Assembly: GCA_954871525.1 (NCBI GenBank)
Contig: OX940871.1
Coordinates: forward strand, 29,920,586 to 29,984,585
DNA: 64,000 nt
Reading direction: 5' to 3'
From: Parietaria judaica
Lineage: Eukaryota > Streptophyta > Magnoliopsida > Rosales > Urticaceae
The notes under the pieces were generated by a model, which did no database searches, was not told where the DNA came from, and was given only the letters and a program-made list of their open reading frames with translations. The translations under genes were made by a program, and so were the position numbers. This document shows, piece by piece, positions 1-14,048 of this stretch (positions are counted from its first letter, which is position 1; each line of letters opens with the position of its first letter).

Positions 1-3000
1 CCTATGGCATTTCTCGTCAACAATTGAATCCTTGCATAATTTTTTATGAGAACTCTTGTTATATTCAAATTCCAATGTATAAGCCCTAAAATCATTATTT
101 TTTCAATTGGTTCGAAATTTGAGGTTGTAAAAACTGTCAAATAAAGAAATTCTATAAGAAATGCTATACCATTTCGTATGGCATTTCTCGTCAACAATTT
201 AATCCTTGCATATTTTTGCATGAGAACTCTCGTTATATTCAAATTCCAATGTATAAGCTCTAAAATCATTATTTTTTCAATCGGTTCGAAATTCAAGGTT
301 GTAAAAATGTAAAATAAAGAAATGCTATAAGAAATGCTATAGCATTTCCTAAGGCATTTCTCGTCAACAATTTAATCCTTGCATATTTTTGCATGAAAAC
401 TCTCGTTATATTAAAATTCCAATGTATAAGCCCTAAAATCATTATTTTTTCAATTGGTTCGAAATTCAAGATTGTAAAAAATGTAAAATAAAGAAATGCT
501 ATAAGAAATGCTATAGCATTTCCTAAGGCATTTCTCGTCAACAATTTAATCCTTGCATATTTTTGCATGAGAACTCTCGTTATAATTAAATTCCAATGTA
601 TAAGCCCTAAAATCATTATTTTTTCAATTGGTTCGAAATTTAAGGTTGTAAAAAATGTAAAATAAAGAAATGCTTTAGGAAATGCTATAGCATTTCCTAT
701 GACATTTCTCGTCAACAATTTAATCCATACATATTTTTGCATGAGAACTCTTGTTATATTCAAATTCCAATGTATAAGCCCTAAAATCATTTTTTTTTCA
801 ATTGGTTCGAAATTTTAAGTTGTAAAAAATGTAAAATAAAGAAATGCTATAGGAAATGCTATAGCATTTCCTATGGCATTTCTCGTCAACAATTTAATCC
901 TTGCATATTTTGGCATGAGAACTCTTGTTATATTCAAATTCCAATGTATAAGCCCTAAAATCTTTATTTTTTCAATTGGTTCAAAATTTAAGGTTGTAAA
1001 AAATGTCAAATAAAGAAATGCTATAGCATTTCCTAAGGCGATTCTCGTCAACAATTTAATCCTTGCATATTTTTGCATGAGAACTCTCGTTATATTCAAA
1101 TTCCAATGTATAAGCAATAAAATCATTATTTTTTCAATTTGTTCAAAATTTAAGGTTGTAAAAAATGTAAAATAAAGAAATGCTATAGGAAATGCTATAG
1201 CATTTCCTATGGCATTTCTCGTCAACAATTTAATCCTTGCATATTATTGCATGAGAACGCTTGTAATATTAAAATTCCAATGTATAAGCCCTAAAATCAT
1301 TATTTTTACAATTGGTTTGAAATTTAAGGTTGTAAAAAATGTAAAATAAAGAAATGCTATAGGGAATGCTATAGCATTTCCTATGGCATTTCTCGTCAAC
1401 CATTTATTCCTTGTATATTTTTGCATGAGAACTCTTGTTATATTCAAATTCAAATGTATAAGCCCTAAAATCATTATTTTTTTAATTGGTTCCAAATTTA
1501 AGCTTGTAAAAATTGTAAAATAAAGAAATGCGATAGGAAATGCTATAGCATTTTCTATGGCATTTCTCGTCAACAATTTAATCCTTGCATAATTTTGCAT
1601 GAGAACTCTTGTTATATTCAAATTACAATGTATAAGCCTAAAATCATTATTTTTTCAATTGGTTCGAAATTTAAGGTTGTAAAAAATGTAAAATAAAGAA
1701 ATGCTATAGGAAATGCTATAACATTTCCTATGGCATTTCTCGTACACAATTTAATCCTTGCATATTTTTGCATGAGAACTCTTGTTATATTTAAATTCCA
1801 ATGTATAAGCCCTAAAATAATTATTTTTTCAATTGGTTTGAAATTTAAGGTTCTAAAAAATGTCAAATAAAGAAATGCTATAAGAAATGCTATAGCATTT
1901 CCTATGGCATTTCTCGTCAACAATTTAATCTTTGCATATTTTTGCATGAGAACTCTTGTTATATTCAAATTCCAATTTATAAGCCCTAAAATCATTATTT
2001 TTTCAATTGGTTCGAAATTTGAGGTTGTAAAAAATGTCAAATAAAGAAATTCTATAAGAAATGCTATACCATTTCGTATGGCATTTCTCGTCAACAATTT
2101 AATCCTTGCATATTTTTGCATGAGAACTCTCGTTATATTCAAATTCCAATGTATAAGCTCTAAAATCATTATTTTTTCAATTGGTTCGAAATTCAAGGTT
2201 GTAAAAATGTAAAATAAAGAAATGCTATAAGAAATGCTATAGCATTTCCTAAGGCATTTCTCGTCAACAATTTAATCCTTGCATATTTTTGCATGAAAAC
2301 TCTCGTTATATTAAAATTCAGATAAATAAGCCCTAAAATCATTATTTTTTCAATTGGTTCGAAATTTTAAGTTGTAAAAAATGTAAAATAAATAAATGCT
2401 ATAGGAAATGCTATAGCATTTCCTATGGCATTTCTCGTCAACAATTTAATCCTTGCATATTTTTGCATGAGAACTCTTGTTATATTCAACTTCCAATGTA
2501 TAAGCCCTAAAATCATTATTTTTTCAATTGGTTTGAAATTTAAGGTTGTAACAAATGTAAAATAAAGAAATTCTATAGGAAATTCTATAGCATTTCCTAT
2601 GGCATTTCTCGTCAACAATTTAATCCTTGCATATTTTTGCATGAGAACTCTTGTTATATTCTAATTCCAATGTATAAGCCCTAAAATCATTATTTTTTCA
2701 ATTGGTTCGAAATTCAAGGTTGTAAAAAATGTCAAATAAAGAAATGCTATAAGAAATGCTATAGCATTTCCTAAGGCATTTTTCGTCAACAATTTAATCA
2801 TTGCATATTTTTGCATGAGAACTCTTGTTATATTCAAATTCCAATGTATAAGCCCTGAAATCATTATTTTTTCAATTGGTTCGAAATTTAAGGTTGTAAA
2901 AAATATAAAATAAAGAAATGCTATAGGAAATGCTATAGCATTTCCTATGGCATTTCTCGTCAACAATTTATTCCTTGCATAATTTTGCATGAGAACTCTT

Positions 3001-4691
3001 GTTATATTCAAATTCCAATGTATAAGCCCTGAAATCATTATTTTTTCAATTGGTTCGAAATTTAAGGTTGTAAAAAATGTCAAATAAAGAAATGCTATAA
3101 GAAATGCTATAGCATTACCTATGGCATTTCTCGTCAACAATTGAATCCTTGCATAATTTTTCATGAGAACTCTTGTTATATTCAAATTCCAATGTATAAG
3201 CCCTAAAATCATTATTTTTTCAATTGGTTCGAAATTTGAGGTTGTAAAAAATGTCAAATAAAGAAATTCTATAAGAAATGCTATACCATTTCGTATGGCA
3301 TTTCTCGTCAACAATTTAATCCTTGCATATTTTTGCATGAGAACTCTCGTTATATTCAAATTCCAATGTATAAGCTCTAAAATCATTATTTTTTCAATTG
3401 GTTCGAAATTCAAGGTTGTAAAAATGTAAAATAAAGAAATGCTATAAGAAATGCTATAGCATTTCCTAAGGCATTTCTCGTCAACAATTTAATCCTTGCA
3501 TATTTTTGCATGAAAACTCTCGTTATATTAAAATTCCAATGTATAAGCCCTAAAATCATTATTTTTTCAATTGGTTCGAAATTCAAGGTTGTAAAAAATG
3601 TCAAATCAAGAAATGCTATAGGAAATGCTATAGCATTACCTATGGCATTTCTCGTCAACAATTGAATCCTTGCATAATTTTTCATGAGAACTCTTGTTAT
3701 ATTCAAATTCCAATGTATAAGCCCTAAAATCATTATTTTTTCAATTGGTTCGAAATTTGAGGTTGTAAAAACTGTCAAATAAAGAAATTCTATAAGAAAT
3801 GCTATACCATTTCGTATGGCATTTCTCGTCAACAATTTAATCCTTGCATATTTTTGCATGAGAACTCTCGTTATATTCAAATTCCAATGTATAAGCTCTA
3901 AAATCATTATTTTTTCAATTGGTTCGAAATTCAAGGTTGTAAAAATGTAAAATAAAGAAATGCTATAAGAAATGCTATAGCATTTCCTAAGGCATTTCTC
4001 GTCAACAATTTAATCCTTGCATATTTTTGCATGAAAACTCTCGTTATATTAAAATTCCAATGTATAAGCCCTAAAATCATTATTTTTTCAATTGGTTCGA
4101 AATTTAAGGTTGTAAAAAATGTAAAATAAAGAAATGCTATAAGAAATGCTATAGCATTTCCTAAGGCATTTCTCGTCAACAATTTAATCCTTGCATATTT
4201 TTGCATGAGAACTCTCGTTATAATTAAATTCCAATGTATAAGCCCTAAAATCATTATTTTTTCAATTGGTTCGAAATTTAAGGTTGTAAAAAATGTAAAA
4301 TAAAGAAATGCTTTAGGAAATGCTATAGCATTTCCTATGGCATTTCTCGTCAACAATTTAATCCATACATATTTTTGCATGAGAACTCTTGTTATATTCA
4401 AATTCCAATGTATAAGCCCTAAAATCATTTTTTTTTCAATTGGTTTGAAATTTTAAGTTGTAAAAAATGTAAAATAAAGAAATGCTATAGGAAATGCTAT
4501 AGCATTTCCTATGGCATTTCTTGTCAACAATTTAATCCTTGCATATTTTTGCATGAGAACTCTTGTTATATTCAACTTCCAATGTATAAGCCCTAAAATC
4601 ATTATTTTTTCAATTGGTTTGAAATTTAAGGTTGTAACAAATGTAAAATAAAGAAATTCTATAGGAAATTCTATATCATTTCCTATGGCAT
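1..4691 (+). repeat. Segment 1: shuffled 3- and 5-monomer block duplications
   Basis: Monomers from 11 to about 880 recur at 3,649 to about 4,518 (offset 3,638 bp) with only a handful of base differences seen by eye. A 3-monomer subset carrying the CATTTCGTATGG variant occurs four times, with the marker monomer starting at 185, 2,085, 3,302 and 3,823. Shared 1-bp losses (five instead of six A in GTTGTAAAAATG, giving 173-bp monomers at 185, 2,085, 3,302 and 3,823) confirm common descent. One 162-bp monomer starts at 880. Confidence 0.9.
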
Positions 4692-7600
4692 TTCTCGTCA
4701 ACAATTTAATCCTTGCATATTTTTGCATGAGAACTCTTGTTATATTCTAATTCCAATGTATAAGCCCTAAAATCATTATTTTTTCAATTGGTTCGAAATT
4801 CAAGGTTGTAAAAAATGTCAAATAAAGAAATGCTATAGCATTTCCTAAGGCATTTGTCGTCAACAATTTAATCATTGCATAATTTTGCATGAGAACTCTC
4901 GTTATATTCAAATTCCAATGTATAAGCCCTGAAATCATTATTTTTTCAATTGGTTCGAAATTTAAGGTTGTAAAAAATATAAAATAAAGAAATGCTATAG
5001 GAAATGCTATAGCATTTCCTATGGCATTTCTCGTCAACAATTTATTCCTTGCATAATTTTGCATGAGAACTCTTGTTATATTCAAATTCCAATGAATAAG
5101 CCCTGAAATCATTATTTTTTCAATTGGTTCGAAATTTAAGGTTGTAAAAAATGTCAAATAAAGAAATGCTATAGGAAATGCTATAGCATTTCCTATGGCA
5201 TTTCTCGTCAACAATTTAATCCTTGCATATTTTTGCATGAGAACTCTTGTTATATTCAACTTCCAATGTATAAGCCCTAAAATCATTATTTTTTCAATTG
5301 GTTTGAAATTTAAGGTTGTAACAAATGTAAAATAAAGAAATTCTATAGGAAATTCTATAGCATTTCCTATGGCATTTCTCGTCAACAATTTAATCCTTGC
5401 ATATTTTTGCATGAGAACTCTTGTTATATTCTAATTCCAATGTATAAGCCCTAAAATCATTATTTTTTCAATTGGTTCGAAATTCAAGGTTGTAAAAAAT
5501 GTCAAATAAAGAAATGCTAAAAGAAATGCTATAGCATTTCCTAAGGCATTTGTCGTCAACAATTTAATCATTGCATAATTTTGCATGAGAACTCTCGTTA
5601 TATTCAAATTCCAATGTATAAGCCCTGAAATCATTATTTTTTCAATTGGTTCGAAATTTAAGGTTGTAAAAAATATAAAATAAAGAAATGCTATAGCATT
5701 TCCTATGGCATTTCTCGTCAACAATTTATTCCTTGCATAATTTTGCATGAGAACTCTTGTTATATTCAAATTCCAATGAATAAGCCCTGAAATCATTATT
5801 TTTTCAATTGGTTCGAAATTTAAGGTTGTAAAAAATGTCAAATAAAGAAATGCTATAGGAAATGCTATAGCATTTCCTATGGCATTTCTCGTCAACAATT
5901 TAATCCTTGCATAATTTTTCATGAGAACTCTTGTTATATTCAAATTCCAATGTATAAGCCCTAAAATCATTATTTTTTCAATTGGTTCGAAATTCAAGGT
6001 TGTAAAAAATGTAAAATAAAGAAATGCTATAAGAAATGCTATAACATTTCCTAAGGCATTTCTCGTCAACAATTTAATCCTTGCATATTTTTGCATGAGA
6101 ACTCTCGTTATAATTAAATTCCAATGTATAAGCCCTAAAATCATTATTTTTTCAATTGGTTCGAAATTTAAGGTTGTAAAAAATGTAAAATAAAGAAATG
6201 CTTTAGGAAATGCTATAGCATTTCCTATGGCATTTCTCGTCAACAATTTAATCCATACATATTTTTGCATGAGAACTCTTGTTATATTCAAATTCCAATG
6301 TATAAGCCCTAAAATCATTATTTTTTCAATTGGTTCGAAATTTAAGGTTGTAAAAAATGTCAAATAAAGAAATGCTATAGGAAATGCTATAGCATTTCCT
6401 ATGGCATTTCTCGTCAACAATTTAATCCTTGCATATTTTTGCATGAGAACTCTTGTTATATTCAACTTCCAATGTATAAGCCCTAAAATCATTATTTTTT
6501 CAATTGGTTTGAAATTTAAGGTTGTAACAAATGTAAAATAAAGAAATTCTATAGGAAATTCTATAGCATTTCCTATGGCATTTCTCGTCAACAATTTAAT
6601 CCTTGCATATTTTTGCATGAGAACTCTTGTTATATTCTAATTCCAATGTATAAGCCCTAAAATCATTATTTTTTCAATTGGTTCGAAATTCAAGGTTGTA
6701 AAAAATGTCAAATAAAGAAATGCTAAAAGAAATGCTATAGCATTTCCTAAGGCATTTGTCGTCAACAATTTAATCATTGCATAATTTTGCATGAGAACTC
6801 TCGTTATATTCAAATTCCAATGTATAAGCCCTGAAATCATTATTTTTTCAATTGGTTCGAAATTTAAGGTTGTAAAAAATATAAAATAAAGAAATGCTAT
6901 AGGAAATGCTATAGCATTTCCTATGGCATTTCTCGTCAACAATTTATTCCTTGCATAATTTTGCATGAGAACTCTTGTTATATTCAAATTCCAATGAATA
7001 AGCCCTGAAATCATTATTTTTTCAATTGGTTCGAAATTTAAGGTTGTAAAAAATGTCAAATAAAGAAATGCTATAGGAAATGCTATAGCATTTCCTATGG
7101 CATTTCTCGTCAACAATTTAATCCTTGCATATTTTTGCATGAGAACTCTTGTTATATTCAACTTCCAATGTATAAGCCCTAAAATCATTATTTTTTCAAT
7201 TGGTTTGAAATTTAAGGTTGTAACAAATGTAAAATAAAGAAATTCTATGGGAAATTCTATAGCATTTCCTCTGGCATTTCTCGTCAACAATTTAATCCTT
7301 GCATATTTTTGCATGAGAACTCTTGTTATATTCTAATTCCAATGTATAAGCCCTAAAATCATTATTTTTTCAATTGGTTCGAAATTCAAGGTTGTAAAAA
7401 ATGTCAAATAAAGAAATGCTAAAAGAAATGCTATAGCATTTCCTAAGGCATTTGTCGTCAACAATTTAATCATTGCATACTTTTGCATGAGAACTCTCGT
7501 TATATTCAAATTCCAATGTATAAGCCCTGAAATCATTATTTTTTCAATTGGTTCGAAATTTAAGGTTGTAAAAAATATAAAATAAAGAAATGCTATAGGA

Positions 7601-8147
7601 AATGCTATAGCATTTCCTATGGCATTTCTCGTCAACAATTTATTCCTTGCATAATTTTGCATGAGAACTCTTGTTATATTCAAATTCCAATGAATAAGCC
7701 CTGAAATCATTATTTTTTCAATTGGTTCGAAATTTAAGGTTGTAAAAAATGTCAAATAAAGAAATGCTATAGGAAATGCTATAGCATTTCCTATGGCATT
7801 TCTCGTCAACAATTTAATCCTTGCATAATTTTTCATGAGAACTCTTGTTATATTCAAATTCCAATGTATAAGCCCTAAAATCATTATTTTTTCAATTGGT
7901 TTGAAATTTAAGGTTGTAAAAAATGTAAAATAAAGAAATGCGATAGGAAATGCTATAGAATTTTCTATGGCATTTCTCGTCAACAATTTAATCCTTGCAT
8001 AATTTTGCATGAGAACTCTTTTTATATTCCAATTCCAATGTATAAGCACTAAAATCATTATTTTTTCAATTGGTTCGAAATTTAATGTTGTAAAAAGTGT
8101 AAAATAAAGAAATGCTATAGGAAATTCTATAGCATTTCCTATGGCAT
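4692..8147 (+). repeat. Segment 2: HOR based on 4 monomers (684-696 bp, variants of 5 and 7)
   Basis: A diagnostic monomer with ATTCTAATTCC starts at 4,692, 5,376, 6,582, 7,278 and 8,148. An outlying copy starts at 2,606. The intervals are 684, 1,206, 696 and 870 bp: 4 monomers minus 12, 7 minus 12, exactly 4, and exactly 5. Each unit also contains GTTGTAACAAATG, AAATTCTATAGG and TTGTCGTCAAC variants. The 12-bp deficits are single palindrome deletions in monomers starting at 4,692 and 5,550. The 7-monomer unit includes the TATAATTAAA block also present at 581, 4,219 and 13,576. Confidence 0.9.
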
Positions 8148-9537
8148 TTCTCGTCAACAATTTAATCCTTGCATATTTTTGCATGAGAACTCTTGTTATA
8201 TTCTAATTCCAATGTATAAGCCCTAAAATCATTATTTTTTCAATTGGTTCGAAATTCAAGGTTGTAAAAAATGTCAAATAACGAAATGCTATAAGAAATG
8301 CTATAGCATTTCCTAAGGCATTTCTCGTCAACAATTTAATCATTGCATATTTTTGCACGAGAACTCTCGTTATATTCAAATTCCAATGTATAAGCCCTAA
8401 AATCATTATTTTTTCAATTGGTTCGAAATTTAAGGTTGTAAAAAATATAAAATAAAGAAATGCTATAGGAAATGCTATAGCATTTCCTATGGCATTTCTC
8501 GTCAACAATTTATTCCTTGCATAATTTTGCATGAGAACTCTTGTTATATTCAAATTCCAATGTATAAGCCATGAAATCATTATTTTTTCAATTGGTTCGA
8601 AATTTAAGGTTGTAAAAAATGTCAAATAAAGAAATTCTATAAGAAATGCTATAGCATTTCCTAAGGCAATTCTCGTCAACAATTTAATCCTTGCATATTT
8701 TTGCATGAGAACTCTCGTTATATTCAAATTCCAATGTATAAGCCCTAAAATCATTATTTTTTCAGTTGGTTCGAAATTTAAGGTTGTAAAAAATGTAAAA
8801 TAAAGAAATGCTATAGGAAATGCTATAGCATTTCCTATGGCATTTCTCGTCAACAATTTAATCCTTGCATAATTTTTCATGAGAACTCTTGTTATATTCA
8901 AATTCCAATGTATAAGCCCTAAAATAATTATTTTTTCAATTGGTTTGAAATTTAAGGTTGTAAAAAATGTAAAATAAAGAAATGCGATAGGAAATGCTAT
9001 AGAATTTTCTATGGCATTTCTCGTCAACAATTTAATCCTTGCATAATTTTGCATGAGAACTCTTTTTATATTCCAATTCCAATGTATAAGCTCTAAAATC
9101 ATTATTTTTTCAATTGGTTCAAAATTTAATGTTGTAAAAAGTGTAAAATAAAGAAATGCTATAGGAAATGTTATAGCATTTCCTATGGCATTTCTCGTCA
9201 ACAATTTAATCCTTGCATATTTTTGCATGAGAACTCTTGTTATATTCAAATTCCAATGTATAAGCCCTAAAATCATTATTTTTTCAATTGGTTCGAAATT
9301 TAAGGTTGTAAAAAATATAAAATAAAGAAATGCTATAGGAAATGCTATAGCATTTCCTATGGCATTTCTCGTCAACAATTTATTCCTTGCATAATTTTGC
9401 ATGAGAACTCTTGTTATATTTAAATTCCAATGTATAAGCCCTAAAATCATTATTTTTTCAATTGGTTCAAAATTTAAGGTTGTAAAAAATGTAAAATAAA
9501 GAAATGCTATAGGAAATGCTATAATGGCCTATGGCAT
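8148..9537 (+). repeat. Segment 3: mixed monomers between two HORs
   Basis: Eight monomers, all 174 bp except the last (172 bp, starting 9,366). The last has an altered palindrome, ATAATGGCCTATGG, near 9,522. Monomers with AATTTTCTATGG and TTTTTATATTCC resemble those inside the following 7-monomer HOR, so this segment probably shares its ancestry without being in register. Confidence 0.8.
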
Positions 9538-12500
9538 TTCTCGTCAACAATTGAATCCTTGCATAAATTTGCATGAGAACTCTTGTTATATTAAAATTCC
9601 AATGTATAAGCCCTGAAATCATTATTTTTTCAATTGGTTCGAAATTTAAGGTTGTAAAAAATGTCAAATAAAGAAATGCTATAAGAAATGCTATAGCATT
9701 TCCTAAGGCAATTCTCGTCAACAATTTAATCCTTGCATATTTTTGCATGAGAAGTCTCGTTATATTCAAATTCCAATGTATAAGCCCTAAAATCATTATT
9801 TTTTCAATTGGTTCGAAATTTAAGGTTGTAAAAAATGTAAAATAAAGAAATGCTATAGGAAATGCTATAGCATTTCCTATGGCATTTCTCGTCAACAATT
9901 TAATCCTTGCATAATTTTGCATGAGGACTCTTGTTATATTCAAATTCCAATGTATAAGCCCTAAAATCATTATTTTTTCAATTGGTTCGAAATTTAAGGT
10001 TGTAAAAAATGTAAAATAAAGAAATGCGATAGGAAATGCTATAGAATTTTCTATGGCATTTCTCGTCAACAATTTAATCCTTGCATAATTTTGCATGAGA
10101 ACTCTTGTTATATTCCAATTCCAATGTATAAGCTCTAAAATCATTATTTTTTCAATTGGTTCGAAATTTAATGTTGTAAAAAGTGTAAAATAAAGAAATG
10201 CTATAGGAAATGCTATAGCATTTCCTATGGCATTTCTCGTCAACAATTTAATCCTTGCATATTTTTGCATGAGAACTCTTGTTATATTCAAATTCCAATG
10301 TATAAGCCCTAAAATCATTATTTTTTCAATTGGTTCGAATTTTAGGTCGTAAACAATGTCAAATAAAGAAATGCTATAGGAAATGCTAGCATTTCCTATG
10401 GCATTTCTCGTCAACAATTTAATCCTTGCATATTTATGCATGAGAACTCTTGTAATATTAAAATTCAAATGTATAAGACCTAAAATAATTTTTTTTTCAA
10501 TTGGTTCGAATTTTAGGTCATAAACAATGTAAAATAAAGAAATGCTATAGGAAATGCTATAGCATTTCCTATGGCATTTCTCGTCAACAATTTAATCCTT
10601 GCATAATTTTGCCTGAGAACTCTTGTTATATTCAAATTCCAATGTATAAGCCCTAAAATCATTATTTTTTCAATTGGTTCGAAATTTAAGGTTGTAAAAA
10701 ATGTAAAATAAAGAAATGTTATAAGAAATGCTATATCATTTCCTATGGCATTTCTCGTCAACAATTTAATCCTTGCATATTTTTGCATGAGAACTCTTGT
10801 TATATTCAAATTCCAATGTATAAGCCCTAAAATCACTATTTTTTCAATTGGTTCGAAATTCAAGGTTGTAAAAAATGTCAAATAAAGAAATGCTATAAGA
10901 AATGCTATAGCATTTCCTAAGGCAATTCTCGTCAACAATTTAATCCTTGCATATTTTTGCATGAGAAGTCTCGTTATATTCAAATTCCAATGTATAAGCC
11001 CTAAAATCATTATTTTTTCAATTGGTTCGAAATTTAAGGTTGTAAAAAATGTAAAATAAAGAAATGCTATAGGAAATGCTATAGCATTTCCTATGGCATT
11101 TCTCGTCAACAATTTAATCCTTGCATAATTTTGCATGAGGACTCTTGTTATATTCAAATTCCAATGTATAAGCCCTAAAATCATTATTTTTTCAATTGGT
11201 TCGAAATTTAAGGTTGTAAAAAATGTAAAATAAAGAAATGCGATAGGAAATGCTATAGAATTTTCTATGGCATTTCTCGTCAACAATTTAATCCTTGCAT
11301 AATTTTGCATGAGAACTCTTGTTATATTCCAATTCCAATGTATAAGCTCTAAAATCATTATTTTTTCAATTGGTTCGAAATTTAATGTTGTAAAAAGTGT
11401 AAAATAAAGAAATGCTATAGGAAATGCTATAGCATTTCCTATGGCATTTCTCGTCAACAATTTAATCCTTGCATATTTTTGCATGAGAACTCTTGTTATA
11501 TTCAAATTCCAATGTATAAGCCCTAAAATCATTATTTTTTCAATTGGTTCGAATTTTAGGTCGTAAACAATGTCAAATAAAGAAATGCTATAGGAAATGC
11601 TAGCATTTCCTATGGCATTTCTCGTCAACAATTTAATCCTTGCATATTTATGCATGAGAACTCTTGTAATATTAAAATTCAAATGTATAAGACCTAAAAG
11701 AATTTTTTTTTCAATTGGTTCGAATTTTAGGTCATAAACAATGTAAAATAAAGAAATGCTATAGGAAATGCTATAGCATTTCCTATGGCATTTCTCGTCA
11801 ACAATTTAATCCTTGCATAATTTTGCCTGAGAACTCTTGTTATATTCAAATTCCAATGTATAAGCCCTAAAATCATTATTTTTTCAATTGGTTCGAAATT
11901 TAAGGTTGTAAAAAATGTAAAATAAAGAAATGTTATAAGAAATGCTATATCATTTCCTATGGCATTTCTCGTCAACAATTTAATCCTTGCATATTTTTGC
12001 ATGAGAACTCTTGTTATATTCAAATTCCAATGTATAAGCCCTAAAATCACTATTTTTTCAATTGGTTCGAAATTCAAGGTTGTAAAAAATGTCAAATAAA
12101 GAAATGCTATAAGAAATGCTATAGCATTTCCTAAGGCATTTCTCGTCAACAATTTAATCCTTGCATATTTTTGCATGAGAACTCTCGTTATATTACAATT
12201 CCAATGTATAAGCCCTAAAATCATTATTTTTTCAATTGGTTCGAAATTTAAGGTTGTAAAAAATGTAAAATAAAGAAATGCCATAGGAAATGCTATAGCA
12301 TTTCCTATGGCATTTCTCGTCAACAATTTATTCCTTGCATAATTTTGCATGAGAACTCTTGTTATATTCAAATTCCAATGTATAAGCCCTAAAATCATTA
12401 TTTTTTCAATTGGTTCGAAATTTAAGGTTGTGAAAACTGTAAAATAAAGAAATGCTATAGGAAATGCTACAGCATTTCCTATGGCATTTCTCGTCAACAA

Positions 12501-13178
12501 TTTAATCCTTGCATATTTTTGCATGAGAACTCTTGTTATATTCAAATTCCAATGTATAAGCCCTAAAATCATTATTTTTTCAATTGGTTTGAAATTTAAG
12601 GTTGTAAAAAATGTAAAATAAAGAAATGCGATAGGAAATGCTATAGAATTTTCTATGGCATTTCTCGTCAACAATTTAATCCTTGCATAATTTTGCATGA
12701 GAACTCTTTTTATATTCCAATTCCAATGTATAAGCTCTAAAATAATTATTTTTTCAATTGGTTCGAAATTTAATGTTGTAAAAAGTGTAAAATAAAGAAA
12801 TGCTATAGGAAATGCTATAGCATTTCCTATGGCATTTCTCGTCAACAATTTAATCCTTGCATATTTTTGCATGAGAACTCTTGTTATATTCAAATTCCAA
12901 TGTATAAGCCCTAAAATCATTATTTTTTCAATTGGTTCGAATTTTAGGTCGTAAACAATGTCAAATAAAGATATGCTATAGGAAATGCTAGCATTTCCTA
13001 TGGCATTTCTCGTCAACAATTTAATCCTTGCATATTTATGCATGAGAACTCTTGTAATATTAAATTCAAATGTATAATACCTAAAATAATTTTTTTTTCA
13101 ATTGGTTCGAATTTTAGGTCATAAACAATGTAAAATAAAGAAATGCGATAGGAAATGCTATAGCATTTCCTATGGCAT
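9538..13178 (+). repeat. Segment 4: 7-monomer HOR, 1,214 bp, expanding to 8 monomers
   Basis: Matching monomers lie 1,214 bp apart (9,712 and 10,926; 10,405 and 11,619; 10,578 and 11,792), then 1,387-1,388 bp apart (11,619 and 13,007; 11,792 and 13,179). The 4-bp deficit from 7 x 174 is fully explained by two D-type 1-bp losses (TTTTAGGTCGTAAAC, TTTTAGGTCATAAAC) and one GCTAGC in place of GCTATAGC. Rare shared markers include GAGAAGTCTCG and TTTGCCTGAGAAC. Copies at 1,214-bp offset look nearly identical from about 9,670 onward. Confidence 0.92.
12274..12317. other. Perfect 44-bp palindrome
   Basis: This monomer has GCCATAGG instead of GCTATAGG in the left arm. That changes the usual T-G mismatch into a C-G pair, so all 22 positions pair with no loop. 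It lies in the junction between monomers starting at 12,140 and 12,314. Confidence 0.93.
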
Positions 13179-14048
13179 TTCTCGTCAACAATTTAATCCT
13201 TGCATAATTTTGCCTGAGAACTCTTGTTATATTCAAATTCCAATGTATAAGCCCTAAAATCATTATTTTTTCAATTGGTTCGAAATTTAAGGTTGTGAAA
13301 ACTGTAAAATAAAGAAATGCTATAGGAAATGCTATAGCATTTCCTATGGCATTTCTCGTCAACAATTTAATCCTTGCATATTTTTGCATGAGAACTCTCG
13401 TTATATTAAAATTCCAATGTATAAGCCCTAAAATCATTATTTTTTCAATTGGTTCGAAATTCAAGATTGTAAAAAATGTAAAATAAAGAAATGCTATAAG
13501 AAATGCTATAGCATTTCCTAAGGCATTTCTCGTCAACAATTTAATCCTTGCATATTTTTGCATGAGAACTCTCGTTATAATTAAATTCCAATGTATAAGC
13601 CCTAAAATCATTATTTTTTCAATTGGTTCGAAATTTAAGGTTGTAAAAAATGTAAAATAAAGAAATGCTTTAGGAAATGCTATAGCATTTCCTATGGCAT
13701 TTCTCGTCAACAATTTAATCCATACATATTTTTGCATGAGAACTCTTGTTATATTCAAATTCCAATGTATAAGCCCTAAAATCATTTTTTTTTCAATTGG
13801 TTCGAAATTTTAAGTTGTAAAAAATGTAAAATAAAGAAATGCTATAGGAAATGCTATAGCATTTCCTATGGCATTTCTCGTCAACAATTTAATCCTTGCA
13901 TATTTTTGCATGAGAACTCTCGTTATATTACAATTCCAATGTATAAGCCCTAAAATCATTATTTTTTCAATTGGTTCGAAATTTAAGGTTGTAAAAAATG
14001 TAAAATAAAGAAATGTTATAAGAAATGCTATATCATTTCCTATGGCAT
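13179..14048 (+). repeat. Segment 5: transposed copy of the left-end block
   Basis: About 13,353-13,875 repeats the block at about 358-880 and 3,996-4,518: CTCGTTATAATTAAATTCC, then ATGCTTTAGG, then AATCCATACATATT. The marker TATAATTAAA lies at 581, 4,219, 6,109 and 13,576. The copies are dispersed with other subtypes between them, so simple tandem duplication does not account for their order. Confidence 0.88.
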
